64,000 nt of DNA from a bacterium (lineage in GTDB: Bacteria; SAR324; XYD2-FULL-50-16), in the NCBI GenBank assembly GCA_024275165.1, contig JAJRZQ010000002.1, positions 1 through 64,000 on the forward strand, in the 5' to 3' direction. Within the stretch, counting starts at the first letter, position 1. The number at the start of each line of letters is the position of its first letter. The translations under genes and the position numbers were made by a program. The notes beneath the pieces were generated by a model. That model was not told the DNA's origin and made no database searches. It worked only from the letters and a program-made list of their open reading frames with translations. Below, in pieces: positions 18,031 through 26,096 of this stretch.

Positions 18031-21000
18031 AGCATTTCTTACAGGTTCAATCCCATCTCGATTCTTTTGGCCTACAGCGCCTAATGAAGCAGGTCAGGGA
18101 GGAGTTAAGAAAAAAACCTCTTAGTTTAGAGGAAATGTCGACGAAGTCGGAGGTGATTTGTATTAATTCTTCCAATATCGTGGAATACATCCCTCCAGGT
18201 ATGACTCAACTGCTTTATCCTAAAAACTTAACAACCAACGCCAAGCTGCCACCGGACTTCATTCAAAAAATAAATAAGCTTGTCGAAGAAAACTCCGGGC
18301 ATGTAACCGCTTATATTTTAGGGAATATTCAGACTAAAGAGCTCGAAAACTATCTTGATTTGGTTTTGGGGCTCAAACGGGATTACGATTTTGAGCCCCT
18401 GGTGTTGACGCACTTTTCCGACAACGATTTAGCCGGTTATCTGCGGGATTTCTTAACCCCAAAAATAGGGGGCGAGGCGGGGCTTGCTCAAGAGTTGAAA
18501 ATCGAAGTCTTTGAAGAAGGCGCCCCTACCCCCTGGACGACCTTGACCAAACCAGAGAACCTAAACCTCTTGCAAACCGGGCAAAGGCGACCGGGGATCA
18601 TTCAAAAACCTTTTTTTTCCGATATTTGTTTGAAGGTTAAAGTCAATCAGGTGGAAAAAACGGAAGAGTATTCCTTGGGCAAGCTGCGCACCGCTTTGGG
18701 TCATTTCAATAAAAAAAGAGATATCTCGGGGATGATTCATCGGGCTAAAAACAGCCTGTACCTTCGTTGGCGAGATATCGACGCCTTCAAGCTCGCCAGT
18801 TCCCAAGACCAGAAAACCATTGCCGGGGTTTCTTTGAGGGGGGAGTTTATTCCTGTGGGTAAATTTATTTCTGAAAATGTGGGTTCCGCCTTTTTAAAGC
18901 CGGCAGAGGTTGATTTTTTCCGCATGAAAATCGGCCCGGAGATGGTTGACCTTACCCCCGATGAAATCACGGAGATGGAAGTCAACCTAGAAACCCAACA
19001 GGTGATCTTTACCCGGGGGGTGGGCAAGACGGAGTTTCATGTCTCTCGCTTTCATCGCTTGAAGCTTTATAAGCAGGGCCGCATTGGGGAGGTGCATAAA
19101 TGCGTTTCCTTTAATCGGGGTGAATCCAATTTTGAAATCATCTCGCGCTACCTAGGGAGCCGCTACGCGGAATATGAAAAAGCCCGCGCCTTAAGAAAGG
19201 GTTCGGTGGAACTCGATTATCTCGCCACCCAAAAGGTGTTTGCCGGTGACCTTTCGGCCCAGTTGGTGTTATCCTCCATGCGCCTTTTGGGGGTGCTGCC
19301 TCTAGAGGCGCCCTGTTTGGGTTTTGGCCCTAAGGACATAAAAAACGCCTCGGGTTTGCAAGCGGACTTTCAGCAGAGGGAAGAGGATTTAAAGAGGATT
19401 TTTACCCATATCTTGGATTTAAGCAGCACCCCGAACTTTACCGATACCGATTTTAAACGCTTGACCAAACGCATTACCTTTTATTTGGCGCAAAAAGACC
19501 CCTTGAGCGTGACTGGTGAGGTGATGGACGACCTCTTGATTGAGTTGGAACATCTAACCCAATACATGGATGATTTCTTTAAACTCAATTTATACAACCG
19601 CTTTCAAGAAGAATTGGAGGTCGATCAGGTGGGGGAAGAAACTGAAATTTTGGAGATTCCCCCAGAAGAGCATCATCTCGATAGTGAATCCAAGGATTTT
19701 ATCAGTCAAAATTACGGTTTTTTTCGCAAAAGAGAACTGGTGATGGCGGCCATCAACCGCGTGGAGTTGATGCGGTTTTATTTGAGTCATATCAAAGCGT
19801 CTGCCGAAGATCCAAATTTAGAGCCTGCCTTGGTGGTTTTTTCCTCTAAGAATAGTTTGGTGGAGCATTACAAAAAAACGGCCTACCCTGCCTTTGCCTT
19901 GACGCAAGTCTTATCTCCCGATTTATTCAAGGCGGAGTCGCAAGATGAGGATTTAATTTTTATCCGCTTCATGCGGGGCTTGACCCAAAAGGTATTTCGC
20001 AAGGCGCAAGAGGTGAATCAGACCTTTCACCATCAATATAAGCATACGCTAGCCGAGTTGGGTTTTCTTGCTTCGGAAAAGCTTGAACACTTAAAAGAGG
20101 AATTGGCTTTTTTAGAAGATCCAGCCAATAAGGAAAAGGCCTACCAGCAGCTTTTGGAAAAAATAACCGAAGTCTTTCAAGCTCAGGTGAAAGAACGGCA
20201 AGAGCGGATTCAGGCCTTAAAGCAAGAGCAAGAAGACCTGACAAAGGAGGTGAAGACCGAGTTTAGCCGTTTAGGGAAACTCTTAAAAGAAGAGTTGGAT
20301 TTAGCGCAAATCGAAGAGGTACTCGCTGCCATGACTCCCAAGGTCGAGGCGATGCGAGAGCGCATCTTAGCCCATCACCGGGCCAAGCGGGCAAAGATTA
20401 TTCGCATCTACAACCCCTTCAGTAAACTCTACGCGCAGCTTTTAGGCTATCACCAAAGGTGGGTGGCTTACATCTCTCTTTTTCAAAAGGCGTTGTTTAT
20501 CACCAAGCGGGATCAGTTGATTTTAGAGTTGAAAAAGCAGGCCAAGCAGCTTTTGACGCTTCCTCCAGAGCAGATCAAGGCCAAGGTGGTGGAGTGGCGG
20601 GGGAATCAACCCGCTCCAGAAGCGGCAAAAGAGGCTCAGGGTCGTTTGCTGCAAAAGTCAAAAGAGATTGAGAAAAAGCTTGTCGAGCTCCGTCAACTTT
20701 CAGGAAAGGGGATGTTTCAAGACAAGGAAAAAGAGCAGGGCCCCTTGACCCCTTATTTAGAGTATTATTTGGCCGATGCGGAGCGTCTCGCCACCAATGT
20801 CAAAGAGCTGGGAAGATATTTTCAGGAATTAGACCGTTTGGAACAAGAACTGTTTGACCTGCACAATCAAGTGGCAGAGGCGAGAATAGCCCAAGAGCAG
20901 CTATCGCTGAGGTTGAAGGTGGCAAAATTGGCTTTGGCCGACCCGAACTCTCAAGAGCGGATTTTAACCCTTTTGGGAGCAAAGCACGAGGTTCCTCCAG

Positions 21001-22016
21001 AGATTAAAAAAGAATTGAGTGGGCTGCGTACCCAACTCAATGAATCCAACCGGGCGTTTCAGAAAGTAGCGACCTCGGCCTCCTTAGAGGAAATCACTAA
21101 TTTCCGGGCTTTGTTGAGCGAGTCGGCCCGACGCGATAAGATTCATGACCTCTCTAAACACTTGGTCAATATTCACCAAGGGATGGTGGCGATTGGGCCG
21201 GAGATCGAAGGAGAGGAAAAAGAATTGGTTTTTTTAGAGTCTCAAGAGGAGAATTTAGAGGAACTCGCCATGTCCAAGGCCTTGCCCAGCACCCGAATCC
21301 TCTTGAAAACCCAGTATATCCCCTTAGTGGAAAGGGAAAAACGGATGCTCGCCCGGGCCGATCAATTTTTAGGGGAGGTCATGAGCAAGGGGCAGGCTTT
21401 AAAAGATAGCTTTGTGAATTGCTTTTTTCGGAAGCGTTATGCCTTTCCCCAATTTTTGCGGGGTAGTTTTGCGATGGATTCGCAACGGGGGGCGAAAAGC
21501 AACACGGCAAAAAACATCAATTCCGCCTATTTGCTGCTGGGGGAGAAGTTTGCCAACGGCTGCGCCCCGGCCTTGCAATATGAGGATAAGGTGCATCTAA
21601 AAAAGATTGAGGTCTTAGGCCCCGAAGCGATCCATAAAAGAGTTCGGGAGATGTGGACCGGTGGGATTACAGATCGTTTCATCCTGCTGCCTTCGGTTTA
21701 CACCTTGAATGAGGCCTTGGGTTTTTGCGAGAAGAAAGAGGCTTTGACCCAAGAGATTCAAGTGGTGGGGCAATCACGCCATAGCCTGATTTTGATTTAC
21801 TGTGGAGAGATCAACTGGGCCGCTTTGCAAGGAAATCCAGCCTTGCTGGATCAATACCACCGCGCCATTATGAGCAATATTTTTATTGATATCAATGGGG
21901 TGGATGTTTACAATAATCGGCAATCCATTTATGAGGCTTTGATTCAAGAGACCTTTGGGCAGAGCAACGACCAAATCAGCCAAGGCATTGCCTTTCGTTT
22001 TTTAAACGAAGTTTAG
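18027..22016 (+). CDS. 1329-residue coiled-coil protein, unknown function
   Basis: I do not recognise this protein. It has no signal peptide or membrane segment. Residues 1-540 look globular (alpha/beta mix). Residues about 670-790 and 845-1090 are dense in Glu, Lys, Gln and Leu with heptad character, predicted to form two long coiled coils separated by a short globular link (RIYNPFSKLYAQLLGYHQRW). A conserved-looking C-terminal domain of ~170 residues follows (FPQFLRGSFAMDSQRGAKSN, MWTGGITDRFILLPS, LILIYCGEINW). No Walker A motif is visible, so it is not an SMC-type ATPase. The ATGA overlap with the AI-2E permease implies co-translation. A large cytoplasmic scaffold is the best inference. 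Confidence 0.85.
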   Translation: MKHFLQVQSHLDSFGLQRLMKQVREELRKKPLSLEEMSTKSEVICINSSNIVEYIPPGMTQLLYPKNLTTNAKLPPDFIQKINKLVEENSGHVTAYILGNIQTKELENYLDLVLGLKRDYDFEPLVLTHFSDNDLAGYLRDFLTPKIGGEAGLAQELKIEVFEEGAPTPWTTLTKPENLNLLQTGQRRPGIIQKPFFSDICLKVKVNQVEKTEEYSLGKLRTALGHFNKKRDISGMIHRAKNSLYLRWRDIDAFKLASSQDQKTIAGVSLRGEFIPVGKFISENVGSAFLKPAEVDFFRMKIGPEMVDLTPDEITEMEVNLETQQVIFTRGVGKTEFHVSRFHRLKLYKQGRIGEVHKCVSFNRGESNFEIISRYLGSRYAEYEKARALRKGSVELDYLATQKVFAGDLSAQLVLSSMRLLGVLPLEAPCLGFGPKDIKNASGLQADFQQREEDLKRIFTHILDLSSTPNFTDTDFKRLTKRITFYLAQKDPLSVTGEVMDDLLIELEHLTQYMDDFFKLNLYNRFQEELEVDQVGEETEILEIPPEEHHLDSESKDFISQNYGFFRKRELVMAAINRVELMRFYLSHIKASAEDPNLEPALVVFSSKNSLVEHYKKTAYPAFALTQVLSPDLFKAESQDEDLIFIRFMRGLTQKVFRKAQEVNQTFHHQYKHTLAELGFLASEKLEHLKEELAFLEDPANKEKAYQQLLEKITEVFQAQVKERQERIQALKQEQEDLTKEVKTEFSRLGKLLKEELDLAQIEEVLAAMTPKVEAMRERILAHHRAKRAKIIRIYNPFSKLYAQLLGYHQRWVAYISLFQKALFITKRDQLILELKKQAKQLLTLPPEQIKAKVVEWRGNQPAPEAAKEAQGRLLQKSKEIEKKLVELRQLSGKGMFQDKEKEQGPLTPYLEYYLADAERLATNVKELGRYFQELDRLEQELFDLHNQVAEARIAQEQLSLRLKVAKLALADPNSQERILTLLGAKHEVPPEIKKELSGLRTQLNESNRAFQKVATSASLEEITNFRALLSESARRDKIHDLSKHLVNIHQGMVAIGPEIEGEEKELVFLESQEENLEELAMSKALPSTRILLKTQYIPLVEREKRMLARADQFLGEVMSKGQALKDSFVNCFFRKRYAFPQFLRGSFAMDSQRGAKSNTAKNINSAYLLLGEKFANGCAPALQYEDKVHLKKIEVLGPEAIHKRVREMWTGGITDRFILLPSVYTLNEALGFCEKKEALTQEIQVVGQSRHSLILIYCGEINWAALQGNPALLDQYHRAIMSNIFIDINGVDVYNNRQSIYEALIQETFGQSNDQISQGIAFRFLNEV

Positions 22017-22118
22017 GGGCTTTGAAAAAAGGCGGCGGGGGTTGAGGTCGTTTGTTCCAAGCAGCTTGGCGGTCTGCTGAAAACAGGATCGGGCTTGTTG
22101 GTCAAGGCTTTGCTTGAA

Positions 22119-22646
22119 TCAAAGGCACTTGCCGATACTGTTTGTTTTGCACTCCTCATCTTTAATTCCCTGGGCACCGCTGAGGTTGGCTAGGCTGAGG
22201 TCGGTTCCTTCGATCAGCGCGTCTTCTAAATTGGCTCCCGCAAAGGTGCTGCCTTTAACGGTGGCGCTGGTCAAGATGGCATCGGCCAGGTTGGCTTGGG
22301 AAAAATCGACCCAGACCAATTGGGTTCTGGCCAAGTTCGCCTCACTCAAATCAGCGCCCGTAAAGTTGACTCGCATCAGTTTTGCCCCGCTTAAGTTTGC
22401 CTCGGAGAGGTTCGCTTTGGAGAGATCAACATTGGTCAACTTGGCCCCCTTCAAGTTGGCCCCTTCTAAATGCGCCCCAACCAGATCGAGACCGGTTAGG
22501 TTGGCGCCGGAAAGGTCGCAACTGGAAAAGGTGCCGGAACTGCACTTTTTAGATTGAATCAATTTTTGCACATCTTCTTTTTTAAAGGCCTGAGCCGCTG
22601 GAGTAAAAATAAGAGAGGCCGCCAAGGAAAGATAGAGGTACTTCAT
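22119..22646 (-). CDS. Exported pentapeptide-repeat protein
   Basis: 175 residues from ATG 22646; an upstream TTG at 22670 would spoil the signal peptide. Residues 1-20 form a signal sequence (MKYLYLSLAASLIFTPAAQA). After a short helical part with a likely disulphide pair (KKCSSGTFSSC) come about 20 A(D/N)LxG-type pentapeptide repeats (SGANLTGLDLVGAHLEGANL and onward), which fold into a right-handed quadrilateral beta helix. A last CK/CL pair near the C terminus may cap it. Unlike gyrase-protecting Qnr/MfpA proteins this one is periplasmic, so a DNA-mimic role is unlikely. Function unknown. A decayed relative lies at 23280-23511. Confidence 0.85.
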   Translation of the reverse strand: MKYLYLSLAASLIFTPAAQAFKKEDVQKLIQSKKCSSGTFSSCDLSGANLTGLDLVGAHLEGANLKGAKLTNVDLSKANLSEANLSGAKLMRVNFTGADLSEANLARTQLVWVDFSQANLADAILTSATVKGSTFAGANLEDALIEGTDLSLANLSGAQGIKDEECKTNSIGKCL

Positions 22647-22922
22647 GATAGAACCTAAAAGAGGGGTCAATCTGAGAAAAAATTCGACTTATTACATTAG
22701 TATAGGCGAAAAAGGTAAGAAGGGTAAAGCCTTTTTTTTACTCGCGGAAAAACCCCGTACTAGGCCCTGGCCCCGAAAGGGACTGAAGGAGCCCCGCTCC
22801 ATCAACCCACAGAGTAAATGGACTGGTTTTGAGGGTCGGGGCGCGTTGGCCACTTTAAACGCCAGAGTCCTCTTGCTTGGAGGGATGGTTTCCAGGCTTT
22901 TGAAAAAGAAAAAAGAACGGAA

Positions 22923-23131
22923 GGACCCTCTGAAAAACTCCTTGCCTACCGCTTGTTCAAGCGGCAGGCTCGTGCCTTTTGGGCTGATTATAGCCCCTGG
23001 GGCGCGTCAAGTTTTTCCGTCGTTTCGGTGGGGAATAAAATCCACAATCCCAACGCGAATCAATAAGTTTCGCTTTTTGATTTGGCAAGGCATCCCTGCC
23101 TTGCCAGGAAGCTGCGTTTTTCAGAGTTTCC
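22923..23131. mobile_element. MITE-like element, copy A
   Basis: About 209 bp, closely similar over its whole length to copy B at 63194-63404. The left end GGACCCTCTGAAAAACTCC and right end GTTTTTCAGAGTTTCC are terminal inverted repeats. A near-perfect 26-bp palindrome lies at 22944-22969 (one mismatch). Flanking 4-mers (GGAA / TGAA) do not match. There is no transposase; it would have moved in trans. Any reading frame through it is an artefact shared between copies. Confidence 0.75.
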
Positions 23132-23171
23132 TGAAATAAAAAAATTAATGATTTGAAATACTTTTATTTCA
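23132..23171. repeat. AT-rich hairpin adjoining MITE copy A
   Basis: TGAAATAAAA (23132-23141) and TTTTATTTCA (23162-23171) are perfect inverted repeats with a 20-base loop, directly against the right end of element copy A. It could be a bidirectional terminator or part of the insertion site; no neighbouring gene ends close enough to decide. The rest of the gap up to 23279 shows nothing recognisable. Confidence 0.4.
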
Positions 23172-23279
23172 TTTTATTATCCTAAGGCCTTTTGAACTGC
23201 TGGGCATCTCTTGGATCAATTGCGGCAGAGGTAGGTAGGGTCGAAAAAAAATAAAAAAAGCTTAGCCTATCTTAAATCT

Positions 23280-23511
23280 TCATGCTAGGTTTGCCCCACT
23301 TAGGTCGCAAGGGTTCTTGACTGTCGCGGTAAAAAATCCTTGACATTTGCATGGCGATTGAGGAGTCTCTTCCACAAGCTGTGCAATAAAATACAAAAGT
23401 TGTTGCAAGTTGAGTCGTTCGAGTAAAGTGATTTGCTCCATGCGCGCTTTCAGTAAAAAAGGGAGGGCCGCTTTGAGGCGGTCTTGCAATTGAAAGATAC
23501 AGCTTCTTCAT
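23280..23511 (-). pseudogene. Decayed pentapeptide-repeat gene
   Basis: From ATG 23511 the reading begins MKKLYLSI, like the signal peptide of the intact pentapeptide gene at 22119-22646. The frame then appears to shift, and the alternative frame runs to 23280, ending NPCDLSGANLA and a stop. That ending matches the SCDLSGANLT where the intact protein begins its repeats. The repeats themselves are missing. I read this as a truncated and frameshifted paralogue; a short real peptide cannot be excluded. Confidence 0.4.
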
Positions 23512-23535
23512 AATCGCTTTCGCGGTTACCCTAAG

Positions 23536-23549
23536 GGGGGTTAACCCCC
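23536..23549. promoter_or_regulatory. 14-bp perfect palindrome upstream of the cytochrome-porin gene
   Basis: GGGGGTTAACCCCC is a perfect palindrome 130 bases before the cytochrome-porin start, flanked by TTCGCG on both sides (TTCGCGGTTACC...GTTCGCGAA). The nested dyads look like a regulator site or a stem in the RNA leader. Nearer the gene, GGTATC repeats directly and GAGG forms the ribosome site. No regulator can be named. Confidence 0.4.
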
Positions 23550-23678
23550 GTTCGCGAATGTGGTCTTTTCATCGGGTTGAAACGTGCATCAACCCCTGAT
23601 TAAGTCACATTTTTAGTTCTGTCTTTTCACGGTTCGTCGAGAAAAGATAACAACCTAACGGTATCATAGAGGTATCCG

Positions 23679-24956
23679 ATGCAAAATAGCCTTACTAAAA
23701 AACTGGGTCTGTCCGTAGCCGCCATGGCTTTGGCGGCTACCAGCCTATTTACCGCCAGCGATGCTCAGGCAGTTCCTGCCTTTGCTCGCCAAACCGGTAT
23801 GTCTTGTTCTTCTTGCCATTACCAAAGTTTCCCTGCTTTGAATGGCATGGGCCGTAGCTTTAAAGCGGGCGGCTATACCATGAAAGGGATGCAAGCCTCT
23901 ATTGAAGGTGAGCGAATTGATCTTCCTGTCAACTTGAACTTAGCCCTTGCTTGGAAAACTTTTTATGAAAAGAAAAGTGGTGCAACGGTCGGCGAAATTT
24001 TGATGCCGGATGAGTTCGCGATTCTTGCAGGTGGTCGTATGGCCGCAAACATCGGTTTCTTGGCTGAAATTGGTGATTTGAATAAAAATGAAAGCAACTT
24101 TTCCAATGTAAAGATGCAGTTCAATGTCTACAATGAAGGTGGTACTACCGTCGCCATCATCCCCTTTTCTGGGGGTATGGGCGCCGCGTACGGCTTTGAA
24201 TTGATGAACACGGGGAACCAGGCTTCTCAGCGTCCCTTGGAAGCCAAGCGCGCCTTGAACCCTGGTTTGAACGGTATCATTGGTCAAGCTGGTTCAGGTA
24301 CAGGTGTATCCTTTGTAGCTCATAACTTGGCTACGGGCTGGTGGGTCAACTACAGTCTCTGGGCTCCTCTGCACAGCAATGACATGCAAGCTCTCGATGG
24401 TGGCTCAATCGGTGATCCCCTCCCTGGCGATCCTACCGGTATGGCCGCTTACATTCGTGCCGGCTATTTCTTTGACTTAGCCGGCTTTGATAGTGGGGTC
24501 GCTATTGCGAGTCGCACCGGTACGGCTAAGACCAGCTTTGCTTGGGCTGCCAATCCTACGCAAACCATCACCAAAGTGAAGGTCGCCGGCAACACGGTTG
24601 ATTTTCAGATGCAAGGTGGGGATGATTTCCCTCTGGCTATTTACTTAGTGAAAGCGGACGCGGGCACTTCGCCTACCACCAAAGATAACGATACCTATTA
24701 TGCAGGTTACGCTGATGGTGGCGCCTCCGGGTTGGGTACGATGCTGAAGTATGCCGTAACTCCTGGCATCTTGGTTCATTATGCTTCTTCCAGCCTCACC
24801 TACGGCACAGCTAGCACAAAGCTAACTGAGTCGAGTGTGGGGATTGATTTGAAGCCCTCTGAAAATGTCACCTTCCAGATTTTTCAACATAGCGAAAAAG
24901 ATGGCGCGGCAGATGCTGTAAACACAATGGTTATGGGCTGGTTCGTAGCGATGTAA
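23679..24956 (+). CDS. Cyc2-like fused monoheme cytochrome-porin
   Basis: 425 residues. A signal peptide (residues 1-31, ending DAQA) precedes PAFARQTGMSCSSCHYQSFP, with a single heme-c site at Cys43-Cys46-His47, then LNGMGRSFKAGGYTMKG. This N terminus closely resembles Cyc2, the outer-membrane Fe(II) oxidase of neutrophilic and acidophilic iron oxidisers, in which one heme is fused to a 16-strand beta barrel. The remaining ~370 residues are rich in Gly, Ala, Thr and aromatic residues with alternating strands and no membrane helices, as expected of a porin. Length matches Cyc2. The codons are more GGT/AAC-biased than in neighbours, and it has its own leader and a strong terminator, suggesting high expression. 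Related monoheme porins of unknown role exist, so iron oxidation is an inference. Confidence 0.65.
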   Translation: MQNSLTKKLGLSVAAMALAATSLFTASDAQAVPAFARQTGMSCSSCHYQSFPALNGMGRSFKAGGYTMKGMQASIEGERIDLPVNLNLALAWKTFYEKKSGATVGEILMPDEFAILAGGRMAANIGFLAEIGDLNKNESNFSNVKMQFNVYNEGGTTVAIIPFSGGMGAAYGFELMNTGNQASQRPLEAKRALNPGLNGIIGQAGSGTGVSFVAHNLATGWWVNYSLWAPLHSNDMQALDGGSIGDPLPGDPTGMAAYIRAGYFFDLAGFDSGVAIASRTGTAKTSFAWAANPTQTITKVKVAGNTVDFQMQGGDDFPLAIYLVKADAGTSPTTKDNDTYYAGYADGGASGLGTMLKYAVTPGILVHYASSSLTYGTASTKLTESSVGIDLKPSENVTFQIFQHSEKDGAADAVNTMVMGWFVAM

Positions 24957-24989
24957 TCCATCGCTTTGAATTCACTTCAGAGCTATCTA

Positions 24990-25026
24990 AAGGGCTCCCT
25001 GTTCAAAAGGGGAGCCCTTTTTTTTT
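24990..25026 (+). terminator. Rho-independent terminator after the cytochrome-porin gene
   Basis: AGGGCTCCC (24991-24999) and GGGGAGCCCT pair in a 9-bp stem with a 10-base loop, followed by nine T residues. A textbook intrinsic terminator 35 bases after the stop codon, isolating the gene as a single transcription unit. Confidence 0.9.
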
Positions 25027-25115
25027 GCTTGCAGATTATTCTGTTTTAGGGGTTAATCCCTACTTTTCAAGGGGGTGGGGCCGTGTTAGCTTGAGGAAAC
25101 GCATGAAAAGGGAGT

Positions 25116-26096
25116 ATGAAATTCTTTGAAGCGGTTCCAAACCTTTCCGAGGGGCGGGATCAAGCTTTTTTACAACGCTTGCAAGGCCTTCTTCAAAAGA
25201 TTCCAAACCTGTGGTTTTTAGGCTGTGATACCCATCACGATGCCCATCGCAGTGTGTTTACTGTAGTCGGCACGGCAGCGGGATTGCGCCAGGGACTACT
25301 TACTCTTTATTCCGAGGCGATCCGGCAGGTTCACCTACCCACCCATCAAGGGAATCATCCTCGCGTCGGCGCGGTCGATGTTTGCCCCATTGTTCCCTTA
25401 GGGGGGACCACCGTAGAAGAGGCACAAACTTTTGTGCGGGAACTCGGTGAAGAACTGGCCCGGCAATGGAATCTACCCCTATTTTTATATCAAGAATCGG
25501 CAAGGACCTTGGAACGAAGGAGTCTTTCCTTCTTACGCTTGGGGGGGGATGAAGGTTTGAGTGAGCGGATGAAAAAGGGTTTTTTGCCCGATTTTGGGCC
25601 TGAGGAGCCCCATCCCACAGCGGGAAGCAGTATTTTAGGGGTGAGGGGGTTGATGCTGGCCTATAATGTGAATTTGGAGCAGGCGACCTTAAAGCAAGCC
25701 AAAACCCTGGCAGCTAGTTTGCGTGCCGCAAGGGATAAAGAAAAGCTCGCTAATTTGCGGGGCACTGAGTTGATGGGTTGGGAATTGGCCGAAGAGCAGC
25801 GGGTGCAAATCAGTTGCAATCTGCGCAAGCCCTTGCAAGCCGGGCCTATTGAAGTATTTTACGAGGTAAAAAGGTTGGCGACTCGCTTCGGGATTCGAGT
25901 TACGGGCTCCGAGGTGGTGGGGCTGGCCCCGCTGAAATCCTTAGTGCAGCAGCCGAAAACCAGCTTGGCCGACCAACTCGCTCAGGTCCGGGAGGTGGTT
26001 CAAATTTTAGGCCTTTCCGATTTTCGGCCCTTTGACCCGATGAAAAAAATCCTTGAATTTCGCCTGCGATCCCTCGGTTGCCCCTATGAAATTTAG
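25116..26096 (+). CDS. ftcD: Glutamate formiminotransferase
   Basis: 326 residues. The enzyme transfers the formimino group of formiminoglutamate to tetrahydrofolate in histidine breakdown; related proteins serve folate salvage. Signatures: MKFFEAVPNLSEGRD at the N terminus, the His-rich DTHHDAHRSVFTVVG, HQGNHPRVGAVDVCPIVPL and GVRGLMLAYNVNL. The fused cyclodeaminase domain of mammalian FTCD is absent, as usual in bacteria. GGGAGT precedes the ATG. No other histidine-degradation gene is nearby. The next gene overlaps its end by 11 nt. Confidence 0.9.
   Translation: MKFFEAVPNLSEGRDQAFLQRLQGLLQKIPNLWFLGCDTHHDAHRSVFTVVGTAAGLRQGLLTLYSEAIRQVHLPTHQGNHPRVGAVDVCPIVPLGGTTVEEAQTFVRELGEELARQWNLPLFLYQESARTLERRSLSFLRLGGDEGLSERMKKGFLPDFGPEEPHPTAGSSILGVRGLMLAYNVNLEQATLKQAKTLAASLRAARDKEKLANLRGTELMGWELAEEQRVQISCNLRKPLQAGPIEVFYEVKRLATRFGIRVTGSEVVGLAPLKSLVQQPKTSLADQLAQVREVVQILGLSDFRPFDPMKKILEFRLRSLGCPYEI

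Noticed and set aside
18027-22016. SMC/Rad50-like ATPase
   Set aside because: Long coiled coils are present, but no Walker A, signature or Walker B motif is visible at either end.
22645-23139. Open frame through MITE copy A whose translation resembles that through copy B (63174-63407)
   Set aside because: Similarity is explained by the DNA repeat; the frames have no ribosome site or protein-like composition, and they read through the terminal repeats.
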